This document shows, in pieces, positions 17,494 to 28,224 of a stretch of DNA of 64,000 nucleotides. The stretch lies in NCBI RefSeq assembly GCF_033547075.1, contig NZ_CP137891.1:372001-436000 (forward strand), in the 5' to 3' direction. The number at the start of each line of letters is the position of its first letter. Within the stretch, counting starts at the first letter, position 1. This DNA comes from Flavobacterium ardleyense. Lineage in GTDB: Bacteria; Bacteroidota; Bacteroidia; Flavobacteriales; Flavobacteriaceae. The position numbers and the translations under genes are program-made. The notes under the pieces are model-generated. The model saw nothing but the letters and a program-made list of their open reading frames with translations. It was not told the origin of the DNA and searched no databases.

Positions 17494-18204
17494 TTAAAAA
17501 TTGACCTTTTTAAAGTTCCAGTTATGAGTGTCAAATAATACGAGTTGGTTGCGCAAGACTTCCATGTCACAAATAAGTTTGAGAGTTTCGTGCGCCATCA
17601 TGGTGCCAAGAACTCCCGGCAATGTACCAAGAACACCATTCTCACTGCAGTTTGGCACATCTTGAGCGCTTGGAGGTTCGGGAAATAAATCTCTAAGATT
17701 TTTTGAACTTTGATAATTAAATACTGCAAACTGACCTTGAAATTTAAAAATTGTTCCGTAAATAAGTGGCTTCTGGAGATTAACACAAATGTCATTTACT
17801 AAATATCTAGTTGAGAAATTATCCGAACCATCAACAATAATATCAAATTGCTCAAGGATTGAAACTGCGTTCCTCTCCGTGAGCTTTTCATCGAAAACCA
17901 GTAGATTGACATTCGGATTTTGTGCAACAAGAACCTCCCTTGCAGCTATAGCTTTGGATTTTCCGATATGAGTATCGTTATATAAAATCTGTCGATGTAG
18001 ATTGTGAATTTCAACAGTGTCAAAATCTAAAATTCCCAATGTTCCTAAACCAGCTGCGGCTAAATATTGATGTATTACACAACCTAATCCTCCAGCGCCA
18101 ATTACTAGTACCTTAGAATTCGCTATTTTATGCTGTCCCTCCATTCCTACTTCGGGTAACATGATCTGCCGATTGTACCTTAAAAAATCATTTAGTGAAG
18201 TCAT
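17494..18204 (-). CDS. thiF: ThiF/MoeB-type adenylyltransferase
   Basis: This E1-like enzyme adenylates the ThiS C-terminal glycine so that it can carry sulfur for thiazole synthesis. It starts with RYNRQIMLPEVG, has the ATP loop VLVIGAGGLGCVIHQYLAAAG, the nucleotide-binding DFDTVEIHNLHRQILY, and the catalytic-Cys segment VPNCSENGVLGTLPG. It is short (236 residues), and the zinc-binding cysteine pairs of the E. coli enzyme are not visible (LRDLFPEPP in place of a Cys-containing segment). Its place between thiH and thiD supports ThiF rather than MoeB. Confidence 0.9.
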   Translation of the reverse strand: MTSLNDFLRYNRQIMLPEVGMEGQHKIANSKVLVIGAGGLGCVIHQYLAAAGLGTLGILDFDTVEIHNLHRQILYNDTHIGKSKAIAAREVLVAQNPNVNLLVFDEKLTERNAVSILEQFDIIVDGSDNFSTRYLVNDICVNLQKPLIYGTIFKFQGQFAVFNYQSSKNLRDLFPEPPSAQDVPNCSENGVLGTLPGVLGTMMAHETLKLICDMEVLRNQLVLFDTHNWNFKKVNF

Positions 18205-18216
18205 ATAGTATTAAAT

Positions 18217-19323
18217 TTAGCTATAGATTTTATCCCAGTTTTTCCAAATTGGTTGATAGCCAACATTCGCAATAACTGCCGCTATTTCTATGGCCGAGCG
18301 TTCGTCGCTAGTTTCAAACTGCTCCAGAGATTCAATGTCTACAGCATAACCGCCGGGATTTGTTTTTGATCCTGCACTCATAGTTGTGATGCCTAGCGAA
18401 ATCATATTATCTCGAAATTTTTCGTTTTCACGAGTTGATAGAGACAGTTCCAAATCTTGATTCCACAATCTATAAGCGAAGATTAGTTGTGCCAATTCTC
18501 TATCACTCATTACAAATTTTGGCTCCATAATTCCTTCAGCCGGTCGTAATCTGGGAAACGAAACTGAGAATTGAGTCTGCCAATATGTTTTTTGCAAATA
18601 TTCTAAATGCAGTGCGTTAAAAAAACTATCGGTTCGCCAGTCTTCAAGTCCGAGCAAAACACCTACTCCAAGTTTATGAATTCCCGCTTCGCCAATTCGA
18701 TCGGGTGTATCTAAACGGAAATCAAAATTTGATTTTTTCCCTTTGGGATGGTATTCTTTATAAATTTTTCGGTGATAGGTTTCTTGATAAACTAATACTG
18801 AATGAATTCCCGCCAAATGCAATTTTAGATATTCATCTGTATTTAAAGGCTGAACTTCCAGTGAAATATTTGCAAAATGAGGCTTCAAGATTTTTACGGC
18901 ATTTAGAAAATAATAACTATCTACGGTAGAATTTGCTTCGCCCGTTACAAGCAAAATATGGTCGAAACCCGCGGTTTTGAGCGCTTTTGCCTCGAGCAGA
19001 ATTTCTGAGTCAGACAGAGTTTTTCGCTTTATTTTATTTTCTAAACTAAAACCGCAATAGGTACAGATGTTTTGGCATTCGTTGCTAAGGTACATTGGCG
19101 CGTACATTTGTATAGTCTTGCCAAAACGCTTTTGTGTAAGCTCTTTACTCATCATTGCCATTTGCTCGAGATAAGGTGCTGCTGCAGGCGAAATCATTGC
19201 AATAAAATCGTTCAAATCCCGCTTGTTGGCAGAAAGGGCGTTCTCTACATCTGCAGAAGTACTTTGATATATCTTTTTCTGAACCTCATCCCAATCATAT
19301 TTTTCGAAAATATCTTTAAACAT
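18217..19323 (-). CDS. thiH: 2-Iminoacetate synthase, radical SAM
   Basis: ThiH cleaves tyrosine to 2-iminoacetate (dehydroglycine) and p-cresol for thiazole assembly. The radical SAM cluster motif CxxxCxxC is seen as NECQNICTYCGF near residue 85, followed by VTGEANSTV and the conserved LPRLRPAEG-like segment SFPRLRPAEGIMEP. At 368 residues it has full length. A Tyr-dependent ThiH implies an anaerobic-type route instead of the oxygen-using glycine oxidase ThiO, which is absent from the operon. Confidence 0.94.
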   Translation of the reverse strand: MFKDIFEKYDWDEVQKKIYQSTSADVENALSANKRDLNDFIAMISPAAAPYLEQMAMMSKELTQKRFGKTIQMYAPMYLSNECQNICTYCGFSLENKIKRKTLSDSEILLEAKALKTAGFDHILLVTGEANSTVDSYYFLNAVKILKPHFANISLEVQPLNTDEYLKLHLAGIHSVLVYQETYHRKIYKEYHPKGKKSNFDFRLDTPDRIGEAGIHKLGVGVLLGLEDWRTDSFFNALHLEYLQKTYWQTQFSVSFPRLRPAEGIMEPKFVMSDRELAQLIFAYRLWNQDLELSLSTRENEKFRDNMISLGITTMSAGSKTNPGGYAVDIESLEQFETSDERSAIEIAAVIANVGYQPIWKNWDKIYS

Positions 19324-19341
19324 ATTTAGAAATTAAAGGTT

Positions 19342-20112
19342 TTAATTATTTAGAAACGAGGTCAACGGACTTGATGCAATGGCGAACGAATTTTGTTTTG
19401 CTAGCTTTGCTTCAAAAGCTTTTCGGCCAGCAATTACGGCGTCTCTAAAGCCCTCTGCCATCAATGTAGGATTTCCGGCCACGGCAATTGCTGTATTTAC
19501 CAAAACGGCATCAGCACCAAGTTCCATCGCCCAAGCCGCGTGTGAAGGCGCTCCTAATCCTGCATCTACAATTACTGGAACTTTAGATTGCTCAATAATA
19601 ATTTCGAGAAAATCGACAGTCTTCAATCCTTTATTGCTTCCAATGGCAGAGCCTAACGGCATTACCGCTGCCGTTCCAGCATCTTCCAAATGTTTGCACA
19701 AAACAGGATCTGCATGGATATAAGGAAGAACAATAAATCCAAGTTTTGCAAGTGCTTCGGTCGCTTTCAATGTTTCTATCGGATCTGGGAGCAAATACTT
19801 GGGGTCTGGGTGAATTTCGAGTTTCAGCCAGTTTGTCTCCATTGCTTCTCGCGCTAGCTCTGCGGCAAAAATCGCTTCTTTTGCATTTCTAGCCCCAGAA
19901 GTATTTGGCAATAGATTGGCCTTGCAGAATTTCAGTTCAGCAAGCAATCCATCGGTATCGGTTTGAAAATCGATCCGTTTGAGCGCCACGGTTACGAGTT
20001 CAGTTCCTGAACCAGAAATGGCATCTAGCATTTCTTTATTAGATCCAAACTTTCCTGTCCCTAGAAAAAGTCGGGAATTAAAAATCTTGTCGGCTATTTG
20101 TAATGATTGCAT
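19342..20112 (-). CDS. thiG: Thiazole synthase
   Basis: ThiG condenses deoxyxylulose 5-phosphate, dehydroglycine and ThiS thiocarboxylate into the thiazole phosphate. It begins with [17 protein letters not shown], the catalytic-Lys region is [15 protein letters not shown], and the phosphate-binding end is [37 protein letters not shown]. Its 256 residues are normal. The start overlaps the end of thiE by 19 bases, so the two are likely translationally coupled. Confidence 0.95.
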   Translation of the reverse strand: MQSLQIADKIFNSRLFLGTGKFGSNKEMLDAISGSGTELVTVALKRIDFQTDTDGLLAELKFCKANLLPNTSGARNAKEAIFAAELAREAMETNWLKLEIHPDPKYLLPDPIETLKATEALAKLGFIVLPYIHADPVLCKHLEDAGTAAVMPLGSAIGSNKGLKTVDFLEIIIEQSKVPVIVDAGLGAPSHAAWAMELGADAVLVNTAIAVAGNPTLMAEGFRDAVIAGRKAFEAKLAKQNSFAIASSPLTSFLNN

Positions 20113-20726
20113 AGTTGGTAAAGTTGATTGTATAATTCTCGTTGATTGTCGTGACGCGTAATTGCGCCAGAAAGTGCTATTCCGTAAATTCCAGTTTCCA
20201 ATATTGATTTTATATCAGTGAGATGAATTCCTCCGATGGCATAAATTGGAATTTCTATGTTGAGTTCGCGCAGTTTATTCATCGTGTTCTTGTATCCCGC
20301 AAGACTTAATATTGGACTTAAATGTTTTTTAGTAGTAGTAAATGCGTAGGGACCTAAACCAACATAACTGCAGTTTTCCTGAGAACGTTGTAAAACATCA
20401 TCAAAAGTATTTGCCGTGCCACCAACTATCTTATCAGCTCCCACAATAATTTTGGCTGCTGAAATTGACATATCGCTGAATCCTAGATGAACTCCATCAG
20501 CATCAACTTCCTTTGCTATTGCTGGTGAGTCATTAATTATAAAAGTACAGCCGTATGACTCTATGGCTTTTTTAACCTGAATTGCAAGTTTTAGAACTTC
20601 TGTTTGAGAAGGATTTTTATACCGAAGCTGAATCCACTTTCCGCCCGCATCAAGAACTTTCTCGATGTTTAGCATTTGCTCTGCGGCAGTCTCACCTTGG
20701 GATATATATTGAATTTTATCATTCAT
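20094..20726 (-). CDS. thiE: Thiamine-phosphate synthase
   Basis: ThiE joins HMP diphosphate and thiazole phosphate to thiamine phosphate. The family features are present: [33 protein letters not shown] (substrate-binding), [13 protein letters not shown] and IYAIGGI with the C-terminal phosphate site GIALSGAI. At 210 residues it is full length and, unlike its neighbour at 20728-21315, it retains the DGVHLG motif, so this copy is taken as the active synthase. Confidence 0.92.
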   Translation of the reverse strand: MNDKIQYISQGETAAEQMLNIEKVLDAGGKWIQLRYKNPSQTEVLKLAIQVKKAIESYGCTFIINDSPAIAKEVDADGVHLGFSDMSISAAKIIVGADKIVGGTANTFDDVLQRSQENCSYVGLGPYAFTTTKKHLSPILSLAGYKNTMNKLRELNIEIPIYAIGGIHLTDIKSILETGIYGIALSGAITRHDNQRELYNQLYQLCNHYK

Positions 20727-20727
20727 T

Positions 20728-21315
20728 TTATTTATTCAATTTCATAGATTTAAATTTTTTTATAGGACATTCAGCATTCCATATAGTACCTAAAACAGCT
20801 ACGTGATCAAATCCCGATTCGATTGCACTCTTCTGATTTCCTTCCTCGATACCGCCCAAAGCAACCAGTTTTGTTTCGAAATTCGTCCTAGATTTGACCG
20901 ATTGAATTAAATCAACTTTTGACTTGTAATCTGGTTTCGAAATACTTGGATATATTGGACTTAGAAAAGCATATTCAAAAACTCTCGGCAGTTCATTAAA
21001 ATCATTAATGCTATGAACAGATGTTGAGAGAATCAGCTTTTGCATATCAAAATCTTGTAGAATTTCGTGTCTTCTCGAGCGTGTTCTTTCATTAAAATGA
21101 ATTCTGTTAATATTAAATTTTAGGCTTACGCCAAATTGCTGATGCAGAACAATTCTCGAATAATATTTTTCCTCTACCGAAGCTAAAAGTCTTTCTAATT
21201 CTTCCCTTGAACTATCAGGTTTTCGAAGATGGAAAATTTCTAAACCAGCATCAAAAAGTTGATTTATACAGCTAGCTTCATTGTGTAGAAATTTAGGACT
21301 GCTTACGACTATCAT
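20728..21315 (-). CDS. Thiamine-phosphate synthase paralogue (TenI-like)
   Basis: This is a 195-residue ThiE/TenI-fold protein. It keeps the barrel outline (LEIFHLRKPD, YAFLSPIYPSISKPDY, KLVALGGIEEGN, DHVAVLGTIWN), but the ThiE motif that should read DGVHLG is NRIHFN, and the substrate-binding Asn-Asp segment is missing. Related TenI proteins aromatise the thiazole produced by ThiG instead of making thiamine phosphate. It is encoded between thiC and thiE with gaps of one to three bases. A regulatory or tautomerase role is an inference from the motif loss and gene order. Confidence 0.8.
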   Translation of the reverse strand: MIVVSSPKFLHNEASCINQLFDAGLEIFHLRKPDSSREELERLLASVEEKYYSRIVLHQQFGVSLKFNINRIHFNERTRSRRHEILQDFDMQKLILSTSVHSINDFNELPRVFEYAFLSPIYPSISKPDYKSKVDLIQSVKSRTNFETKLVALGGIEEGNQKSAIESGFDHVAVLGTIWNAECPIKKFKSMKLNK

Positions 21316-21318
21316 TGT

Positions 21319-23148
<1,830 letters not shown>

Positions 23149-23185
23149 TTATATTTTTATTTAATAGTACAGGTACGTAAAAAGA

Positions 23186-23392
23186 CTAACCGCCTTGAGT
23201 GGCAGTAATAATTAGAATAGAATCTGAAGAAGAGAGGTTATGATTTGCCCAGTGAACTTTGGGAATCACAGTATTATTTACAGCGACAGCAATGCCACCT
23301 TGTTTTTCGGGCATTTCGATGTTCATCAAATCCTGAATACTCAGATTTTGTTCGGGAAAACGTCTTAGTTGATTGTTGATTGTAAGTTCCAT
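23186..23392 (-). CDS. thiS: Sulfur carrier protein
   Basis: ThiS is the ubiquitin-fold sulfur donor for the thiazole ring. It is 68 residues long and ends with the required Gly-Gly (IITATQGG), and it contains AVAVNNTVIPKVHW as in other ThiS proteins. It is the first gene of the operon, about 76 bases after the TPP riboswitch. Its ATG lies within GGAATGG, which is perfectly complementary to CCATTCC at 23422-23428 in the leader. Confidence 0.93.
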   Translation of the reverse strand: MELTINNQLRRFPEQNLSIQDLMNIEMPEKQGGIAVAVNNTVIPKVHWANHNLSSSDSILIITATQGG

Positions 23393-23428
23393 TCCAGTTT
23401 TTTTTAGGTATAAAAACTTTAGGAATGG
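23389..23428 (-). promoter_or_regulatory. Possible thiS start-codon-sequestering stem
   Basis: In the mRNA, CCATTCC (23428 to 23422) can pair over seven bases with GGAATGG (23395 to 23389), which includes the thiS ATG at 23392. The loop is 26 bases. It lies downstream of the TPP aptamer and would fit translational control; no intrinsic terminator is visible in this leader. The functional link to the aptamer is inferred. Confidence 0.4.
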
Positions 23429-23467
23429 CTACAGAAGTGCACACGAATGCGCATAACGAGTCATCTT

Positions 23468-23547
23468 ACTTTTCCCTACGGCAGTATGAACTGCATCAGG
23501 TTCAGAGGGTAAAATCTCAGCCTACATTTTGTAGACACCCCTAAAGT
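23468..23547 (-). promoter_or_regulatory. TPP (THI-box) riboswitch
   Basis: The minus strand has all conserved parts: AGGGGTG, CTGAGA, ACCC, TGAACCTGAT, GTTCATACTGCCGTAGGGA, enclosed by an ACTTT/AAAGT P1 stem. It precedes thiS and the whole thi operon, so thiamine pyrophosphate should repress the operon. Confidence 0.96.
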
Positions 23548-23552
23548 CGGGA

Positions 23553-23560
23553 CAAATATA
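23553..23560 (-). promoter_or_regulatory. -7 box for the thi operon
   Basis: The minus strand reads TATATTTG, matching TAnnTTTG, with a TTTG about 21 bases upstream (CAAA at 23582-23585 on the plus strand). The aptamer starts five bases after it, so the riboswitch would be at the extreme 5' end of the transcript. Confidence 0.7.
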
Positions 23561-23851
23561 AAGGAATATAATTGGTAAAAACAAACTCAATTTTTGGATT
23601 TTATGAAATTTCGCTAATTGAAAGCTTAGAAAGTCGGGTATTTAGTGCTGTAAAAAAGACTTTTTGAAACAAAATCCTTTGGCTTTTTACTTTAATAATT
23701 TTTGGATTAAAAATAGGTTTGACTAAGATTATTTCATGTGAAATATATGCAACATTATTTTCTATAAGCATTTGATGAATGCGAGATTATAAATAAAAGT
23801 GGTATTTAAATATTTGACAACTTGATAATTGGGGATTTATGATAATCGTAA

Positions 23852-23927
23852 AGGTGCGACCACCTACGGGGTCGTAGAAGATTTACGCAAATTATCTTCT
23901 ATAAACATGTGATCCCGCTGGGTTCAA
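23852..23927 (+). repeat. CGACC/GATCCC palindrome repeat, copy 3
   Basis: It starts AGGTGCGACCACCTACGGGG and ends GATCCCGCTGGGTTCAAG, with CTATAAACATGTGATC between. It is a more diverged copy of the two repeats at 15.6-16.0 kb. From 23561 to 24141 no gene is credible. Confidence 0.6.
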
Positions 23928-24140
23928 GAATTACTGTGCTACTTTAATATTCGTCAAGTTAATATTTGGAGGAATTCTAAACATTTGGAAAGATCATCTG
24001 CCTATTCTAAAAAAATCTACTGAGATGATTTTTATCAAATTATATGATGCTTGAGAAATCTCATCCTCTTTATTGGACATTAAGTCAAAATAAATTTAAT
24101 TCTGAATGTTACCTTTTACAATCTACAGCGAAGTCATTTT

Positions 24141-24295
24141 GTGTTAGGGATGGGAGCGGCATCCTTTACTGCCCAACAAAAATTTGAATTTTGAAAACTA
24201 ATCGTTGTGGCAGTAAAGATATAGTGGACAGCCCGGCGGCGGCTTAACGTATATTTGAATTTTAGCAGGGAATTTCTAGCCGACGCAACACCCAA
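24141..24295 (-). repeat. Family 1 dispersed repeat, copy d
   Basis: This copy is near-identical to copy c (16477-16633) and in the same orientation. It carries the same CTTTACTGC/GCAGTAAAG stem and GGACAGCCCGGCGGCGGC segment and ends GCCGACGCAACACCC. Confidence 0.8.
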
Positions 24296-24384
24296 ATAAT
24301 TATAAAAATGGAAATTGTCGGCAAAATGTCGGTAAAAACAAATGGGGTAGAACTTCAAATCATGGCTGGAAACATCTATAAATA

Positions 24385-24411
24385 AAAAAAGCTTCTCAGT
24401 TGAGAAGCTTT
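24385..24411 (-). terminator. Terminator of tRNA-Leu
   Basis: On the minus strand AAGCTTCTCA pairs with TGAGAAGCTT around a very short loop and is followed by a T run, immediately after the CCA end of the tRNA. Confidence 0.85.
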
Positions 24412-24496
24412 TGGTGCGGATAATAGGACTCGAACCTACACGCCTTGCGGCACCAGATCCTAAGTCTGGCATGTCTACCAATTTCACCATATCCGC
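24412..24496 (-). tRNA. tRNA-Leu (anticodon UAG), CCA encoded
   Basis: The minus strand folds into a class II tRNA. The acceptor arms are GCGGATA and TATCCGC followed by ACCA, and the T arm contains GGTTCGAGTCC. The anticodon arm is CCAGA-CTTAGGA-TCTGG, giving anticodon TAG, and a variable arm (TGCCGCAAGGCGT) is present. It has its own promoter at 24511-24518 and its own terminator. Confidence 0.95.
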
Positions 24497-24510
24497 GTGT
24501 AATTGTGGTG

Positions 24511-24538
24511 CAAATATACACAAGTTTTTTAATTGCAA
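24511..24538 (-). promoter_or_regulatory. Promoter of tRNA-Leu
   Basis: The -7 box TATATTTG (24511-24518) is preceded by TTG (24536-24538) at a 17-base spacing and lies 14 bases before the mature 5' end. This is the best-spaced Bacteroidota promoter in the window. Confidence 0.75.
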
Positions 24539-24575
24539 AACGTTTTTTTGAAAAAAATTTTAAATTATTTTTCGC

Positions 24576-24583
24576 TAATTTTG
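24576..24583 (+). promoter_or_regulatory. -7 box for the M20 dipeptidase gene
   Basis: TAATTTTG matches TAnnTTTG and lies 28 bases before the ATG at 24612. Confidence 0.5.
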
Positions 24584-24611
24584 AGGGACAACAAAAAATC
24601 AAAAATAAGCA

Positions 24612-26006
24612 ATGGAAAAGAACGAAATAAACAAATATGTTCAAGAAAATAAAGACAGACTTGTTGATGAATTAATGGAACTTTTGAGAATCCCATCCGT
24701 AAGCGCTGATGCTACCTACTCCCAAGATGTAATTGAGATGGCCGATGCGGTGAAAGCGAGCCTTGAAAAAGCTGGCTGCGATGTGGTGGAAATTTGTGAT
24801 ACGCCTGGATATCCAATTGTTTATGGACATAAAATTATAGACCCTGCCCTGCCAACGGTTTTGGTGTATGGACATTACGACGTTCAGCCGGCAGATCCAT
24901 TAGAATTGTGGACTTCTCCTCCGTTTGAACCTGTGATTAAGAAAACTGAAATTCACCCTGAAGGTGCTATTTTTGCTCGTGGAGCCTGTGATGACAAAGG
25001 GCAAATGTATATGCACGTAAAGGCTTTTGAATATATGATCAAGAGTAATACGCTGCCTTGCAACGTGAAATTCATGATCGAAGGTGAAGAAGAGGTTGGA
25101 TCTACGAGTCTCAGCTGGTTTGTGGAGCGCAACCAAGAAAAACTGAAAAATGATGTAATTCTGATTTCGGATACTGGAATGATTTCGAATAAACAGCCTT
25201 CGATTACTACTGGATTGAGAGGTCTTAGTTATGTAGAAGTGGCAGTTACAGGTCCAAATCGTGATTTACATTCTGGCTTATACGGTGGTGCAGTAGCGAA
25301 CCCGATTAATATTTTAGCGAAAATGATTGCGTCGTTGCACGATGAAAATAATCATATTACGATTCCTGGTTTCTACGATAATGTAGAAGAGCTTTCGACT
25401 GAGGAGCGTGCTGAAATGGCAAAAGCGCCTTTTGATCTTGAAGATTACAAGAAATCTATTGACATCAAGAATGTTTATGGCGAAAAAGGATATTCTACAA
25501 ACGAGCGTAACTCGATCCGTCCTACGCTTGACGTAAACGGAATTTGGGGTGGTTATACTGGTGAAGGTGCCAAAACGGTTATCGCTAGTCAGGCTTTCGC
25601 CAAAATTAGTATGCGACTGGTTCCAAATCAAGATCATCACGAGATTACTGAATTGTTTCAGAAGCACTTTGAAAGTATCGCGCCTGACGCGGTTACTGTA
25701 AAAGTTACTCCGCATCACGGTGGTCAAGGGTATGTAACTCCAATTGATAGTATTGGATACAGAGCAGCGAATAAAGCATATACTGAAACTTTTGGTGTTC
25801 CTGCGATTCCTGTCCGTTCAGGTGGAAGTATTCCAATTGTGGCATTATTTGAAAAAGAACTGAAAAGCAAAACGATTTTGATGGGATTCGGTCTTGATAG
25901 CGATGCGATTCACTCGCCAAATGAGCATTTTGGAATTTTCAATTACTTGAAAGGAATTGAAACTATTCCGTTGTTTTATAAGTATTTTGTGGAGATGAGT
26001 AAGTAA
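24612..26006 (+). CDS. M20 family dipeptidase
   Basis: This cytosolic dizinc peptidase would hydrolyse dipeptides or related amides. It shows the M20 pattern: VLVYGHYDVQPADP (first His-x-Asp metal ligands), FARGACDDKGQMYMHVKAF (bridging Asp), FMIEGEEEVGS (catalytic and ligand Glu), then DTG and, near the C terminus, the last His in DAIHSPNEHFG. The 464 residues and the long dimerisation insert with TTGLRGLSYVEVAVTGPNRDLHSG match the CNDP-type dipeptidases found throughout Bacteroidota. It has its own promoter box and a strong terminator; neighbours are unrelated. Confidence 0.92.
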   Translation: MEKNEINKYVQENKDRLVDELMELLRIPSVSADATYSQDVIEMADAVKASLEKAGCDVVEICDTPGYPIVYGHKIIDPALPTVLVYGHYDVQPADPLELWTSPPFEPVIKKTEIHPEGAIFARGACDDKGQMYMHVKAFEYMIKSNTLPCNVKFMIEGEEEVGSTSLSWFVERNQEKLKNDVILISDTGMISNKQPSITTGLRGLSYVEVAVTGPNRDLHSGLYGGAVANPINILAKMIASLHDENNHITIPGFYDNVEELSTEERAEMAKAPFDLEDYKKSIDIKNVYGEKGYSTNERNSIRPTLDVNGIWGGYTGEGAKTVIASQAFAKISMRLVPNQDHHEITELFQKHFESIAPDAVTVKVTPHHGGQGYVTPIDSIGYRAANKAYTETFGVPAIPVRSGGSIPIVALFEKELKSKTILMGFGLDSDAIHSPNEHFGIFNYLKGIETIPLFYKYFVEMSK

Positions 26007-26027
26007 AATCTTCCGCATTTATAAATA

Positions 26028-26068
26028 GAAAATCCGTTCGGTTTGAGACTGAACGGATTTTTTTTGTT
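26028..26068 (+). terminator. Terminator after the M20 dipeptidase gene
   Basis: AATCCGTTCGG and CTGAACGGATT form a long stem around TTTGAGA and are followed by eight Ts. Confidence 0.85.
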
Positions 26069-26105
26069 TAATATTTTTTGAAATTTAGTCAGATTTGAAA
26101 CTTGA

Positions 26106-27165
26106 TTATTTCTTTTGAGAATCGATTAATTTTTGAATTTCTTCCCAACTATAATAGTGAAAAGTTTTGCCGTTACTCATTGCAACAAATAATCCTTGTG
26201 AAAAACTTCCCCCCAAATTAAGATTCGTCACGTCTGCTCCATCGCATTCAATCGTATTTGTTGGTATTTCGGCTATTACTGAATGATGATTTTTATTTCC
26301 TTTTGCTCCTTCTCTTGGATACACCATAAAAGTATTTGCCTGCTGATTGGAAACCAAGATATAGCCTTCGGTTTTTGAAGTATTATAAATCGCAATTCCT
26401 TCATTGTCACTTACAAAATCTCCCTGTCCGAAAATAGCAAGTTCTGTATTGTCCTGAAGTGCTGGATCGGCATAATATTTACGGATTCCGAATTGCTCAT
26501 CAGAGTATATAGACAAATCCCAAATCGTTATCAACTGCAATTGAATCAATTTCCTTTTTACCACTATAATTCCCAAACTTTCTAACAACTTTCGCCTGAA
26601 CTTCTCCTTTACCATTATCGCTGAGTTGATATTGCCATAAATAAGTTCCAGAAGGTCCATTTTTTCGACCTACAATTGCAAAAATCGCATTATCAGTTTT
26701 TCTAGTATAGATTGCAATTCCCATTGGGGCTCTCAGGTCTTCTCCTTCAAAAACAGATATTCCGCCGTTGTCAATAGCCTTTAATTCTGGCAAAGTAAAG
26801 ATTCTAATTTTATTTGTTTCACGTTCTGTCGTAACGGCAATATCTATTTTTTTCCCATTTAAAAATAAACCATAAACGACATCCACATTATTAGGTCGCT
26901 TCAATACTTGAGATTTGCCAACGATAGTTCCTTTTAAGTCAAAGGCGTACAAACCACCTTCTGTGTCTTTGTCTGTTCCTATAATCAAACTTTTTGAAGC
27001 ATCGACCGGATTAATCCAAATGGCAGGATCGTCTGTGTCGTGCGGTAATTTTTGGGTAATAATAGTTGGTTTTAAAGCATCTTTTCGGATTGAAACAAGC
27101 TTATCACTACAAGATATCGATGCGAAAAGTCCAATTGTAACTGCTATTTTATATAAATTTCTCAT
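26106..27165 (-). pseudogene. Beta-propeller 3-phytase, split by a frameshift
   Basis: Beta-propeller phytases release phosphate from phytate with calcium. The first part (27165 to about 26510) has a lipoprotein signal ending ASISC, then DDPAIWINP...SLIIGTDKDTEGGLYAFDLKG and RPNNVDVVYG. The second part (about 26508 to 26106) continues with YSDEQFGIRKYYADP, FVSDNEGIAIYNTSKTEGYILVSNQ and ends EEIQKLIDSQKK. Together they form one complete domain; the reading frame is broken by one extra base near 26503-26511, where GTCTATATACTC would restore the frame if one A were removed. It is either a real inactivation or a sequencing error. It is encoded one base after the acid phosphatase. Confidence 0.85.
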
Positions 27166-27166
27166 C

Positions 27167-28156
27167 CTACTGCTTTTGTATTAGCGTTTTATATAAAATA
27201 TTTCCGTCGGCATCAACGACTTGTGCAAATAATTTTGAATTGGTTATTGAAAAAGTCATAAAACCAGCTTTTTCGGCAAAAAATAGTGTCCCTTCTCTTG
27301 CTCCACTAGGACGAACGGTACAGGCTGATCCTGACAGAAATTGGGTTGTATACCGTCCTTTTGGCTTTATAATTTGCAAATCGTGCTCGTGTCCGCAGAA
27401 ATAAGCATCTACCTTGTACTTATCGAAAACACCTGCAAAATTCTTTTCGAAACTTTTAGTTTCAGCACTACTCTTACGTTTTCCGCCACTATACAAAGGA
27501 TGATGACCCACAACAATTTTCCACGTTACTTTCTTGTCAGTTGTCGCTAATTCTTTTAACAACCACTTTTTTTGAGTCGTAGTATCTTGAGCTTTCATAG
27601 ATTCACTCATTCCAGAATCTGCATCATAATACTTTTCGATAAATGGAGAAGTATCCATAAATAAAACTAAAACCTTGTTTCCATCTTCCAATTCGAATTC
27701 CTTTTTATAATATGTGGAAGGCATATGCCAACGTCGGCTGTGATCTGAATAATCAATCTGAGCTTGCACATTTCCTCTGTGATCGTGATTTCCTAAAGTT
27801 GCATACCAATTATTTTGCAAACTATAATCAGTGTAAATATTCTCGAAAGAGGCAGTCCAAGAATAATCTTTAGTGCTCTGAACGCCGTTTGGATAAAAGT
27901 TATCTCCTACAGTTATCACAAACTCAGATTCAATTGTAGCGGCGGCTTTTCCCATCTGCTTTGCTACTTCTTTTTGATGAAACTGACCATAGCGACCGAA
28001 ATCACCCATCAATAAAAAATTTAGACTATTATCAACCTTTTGTAAGTTAGAAATGTAACCTTCGGAATATCCCGATAATTCCTTTTGCTGAACTTCCTGA
28101 GCATTAACAGTTTTAAAAAATAATACCGATAAAAAAATTAAAATTATATTTTTCAT
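27167..28156 (-). CDS. Secreted purple-acid-phosphatase-like metallophosphatase
   Basis: This enzyme would release phosphate from monoesters outside the cytoplasm. After a signal peptide (IILIFLSVLFFKTVNA) come the metallophosphoesterase motifs: FLLMGDFG, VITVGDNFYPNG, LGNHDHRGN, VVGHHPLYSGG and FCGHEHDLQ. The arrangement is that of tartrate-resistant (type 5) acid phosphatase and the length is 329 residues. It is flanked by a TonB-dependent receptor gene upstream and the phytase gene downstream, which points to phosphorus scavenging from organic sources such as phytate. Confidence 0.9.
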   Translation of the reverse strand: MKNIILIFLSVLFFKTVNAQEVQQKELSGYSEGYISNLQKVDNSLNFLLMGDFGRYGQFHQKEVAKQMGKAAATIESEFVITVGDNFYPNGVQSTKDYSWTASFENIYTDYSLQNNWYATLGNHDHRGNVQAQIDYSDHSRRWHMPSTYYKKEFELEDGNKVLVLFMDTSPFIEKYYDADSGMSESMKAQDTTTQKKWLLKELATTDKKVTWKIVVGHHPLYSGGKRKSSAETKSFEKNFAGVFDKYKVDAYFCGHEHDLQIIKPKGRYTTQFLSGSACTVRPSGAREGTLFFAEKAGFMTFSITNSKLFAQVVDADGNILYKTLIQKQ

Positions 28157-28224
28157 TTTTGTGAATTATAAAAAGCAGAACAGCATTTTACTACTATTCC
28201 ACTTTTTTATTTATAAATAAATTA

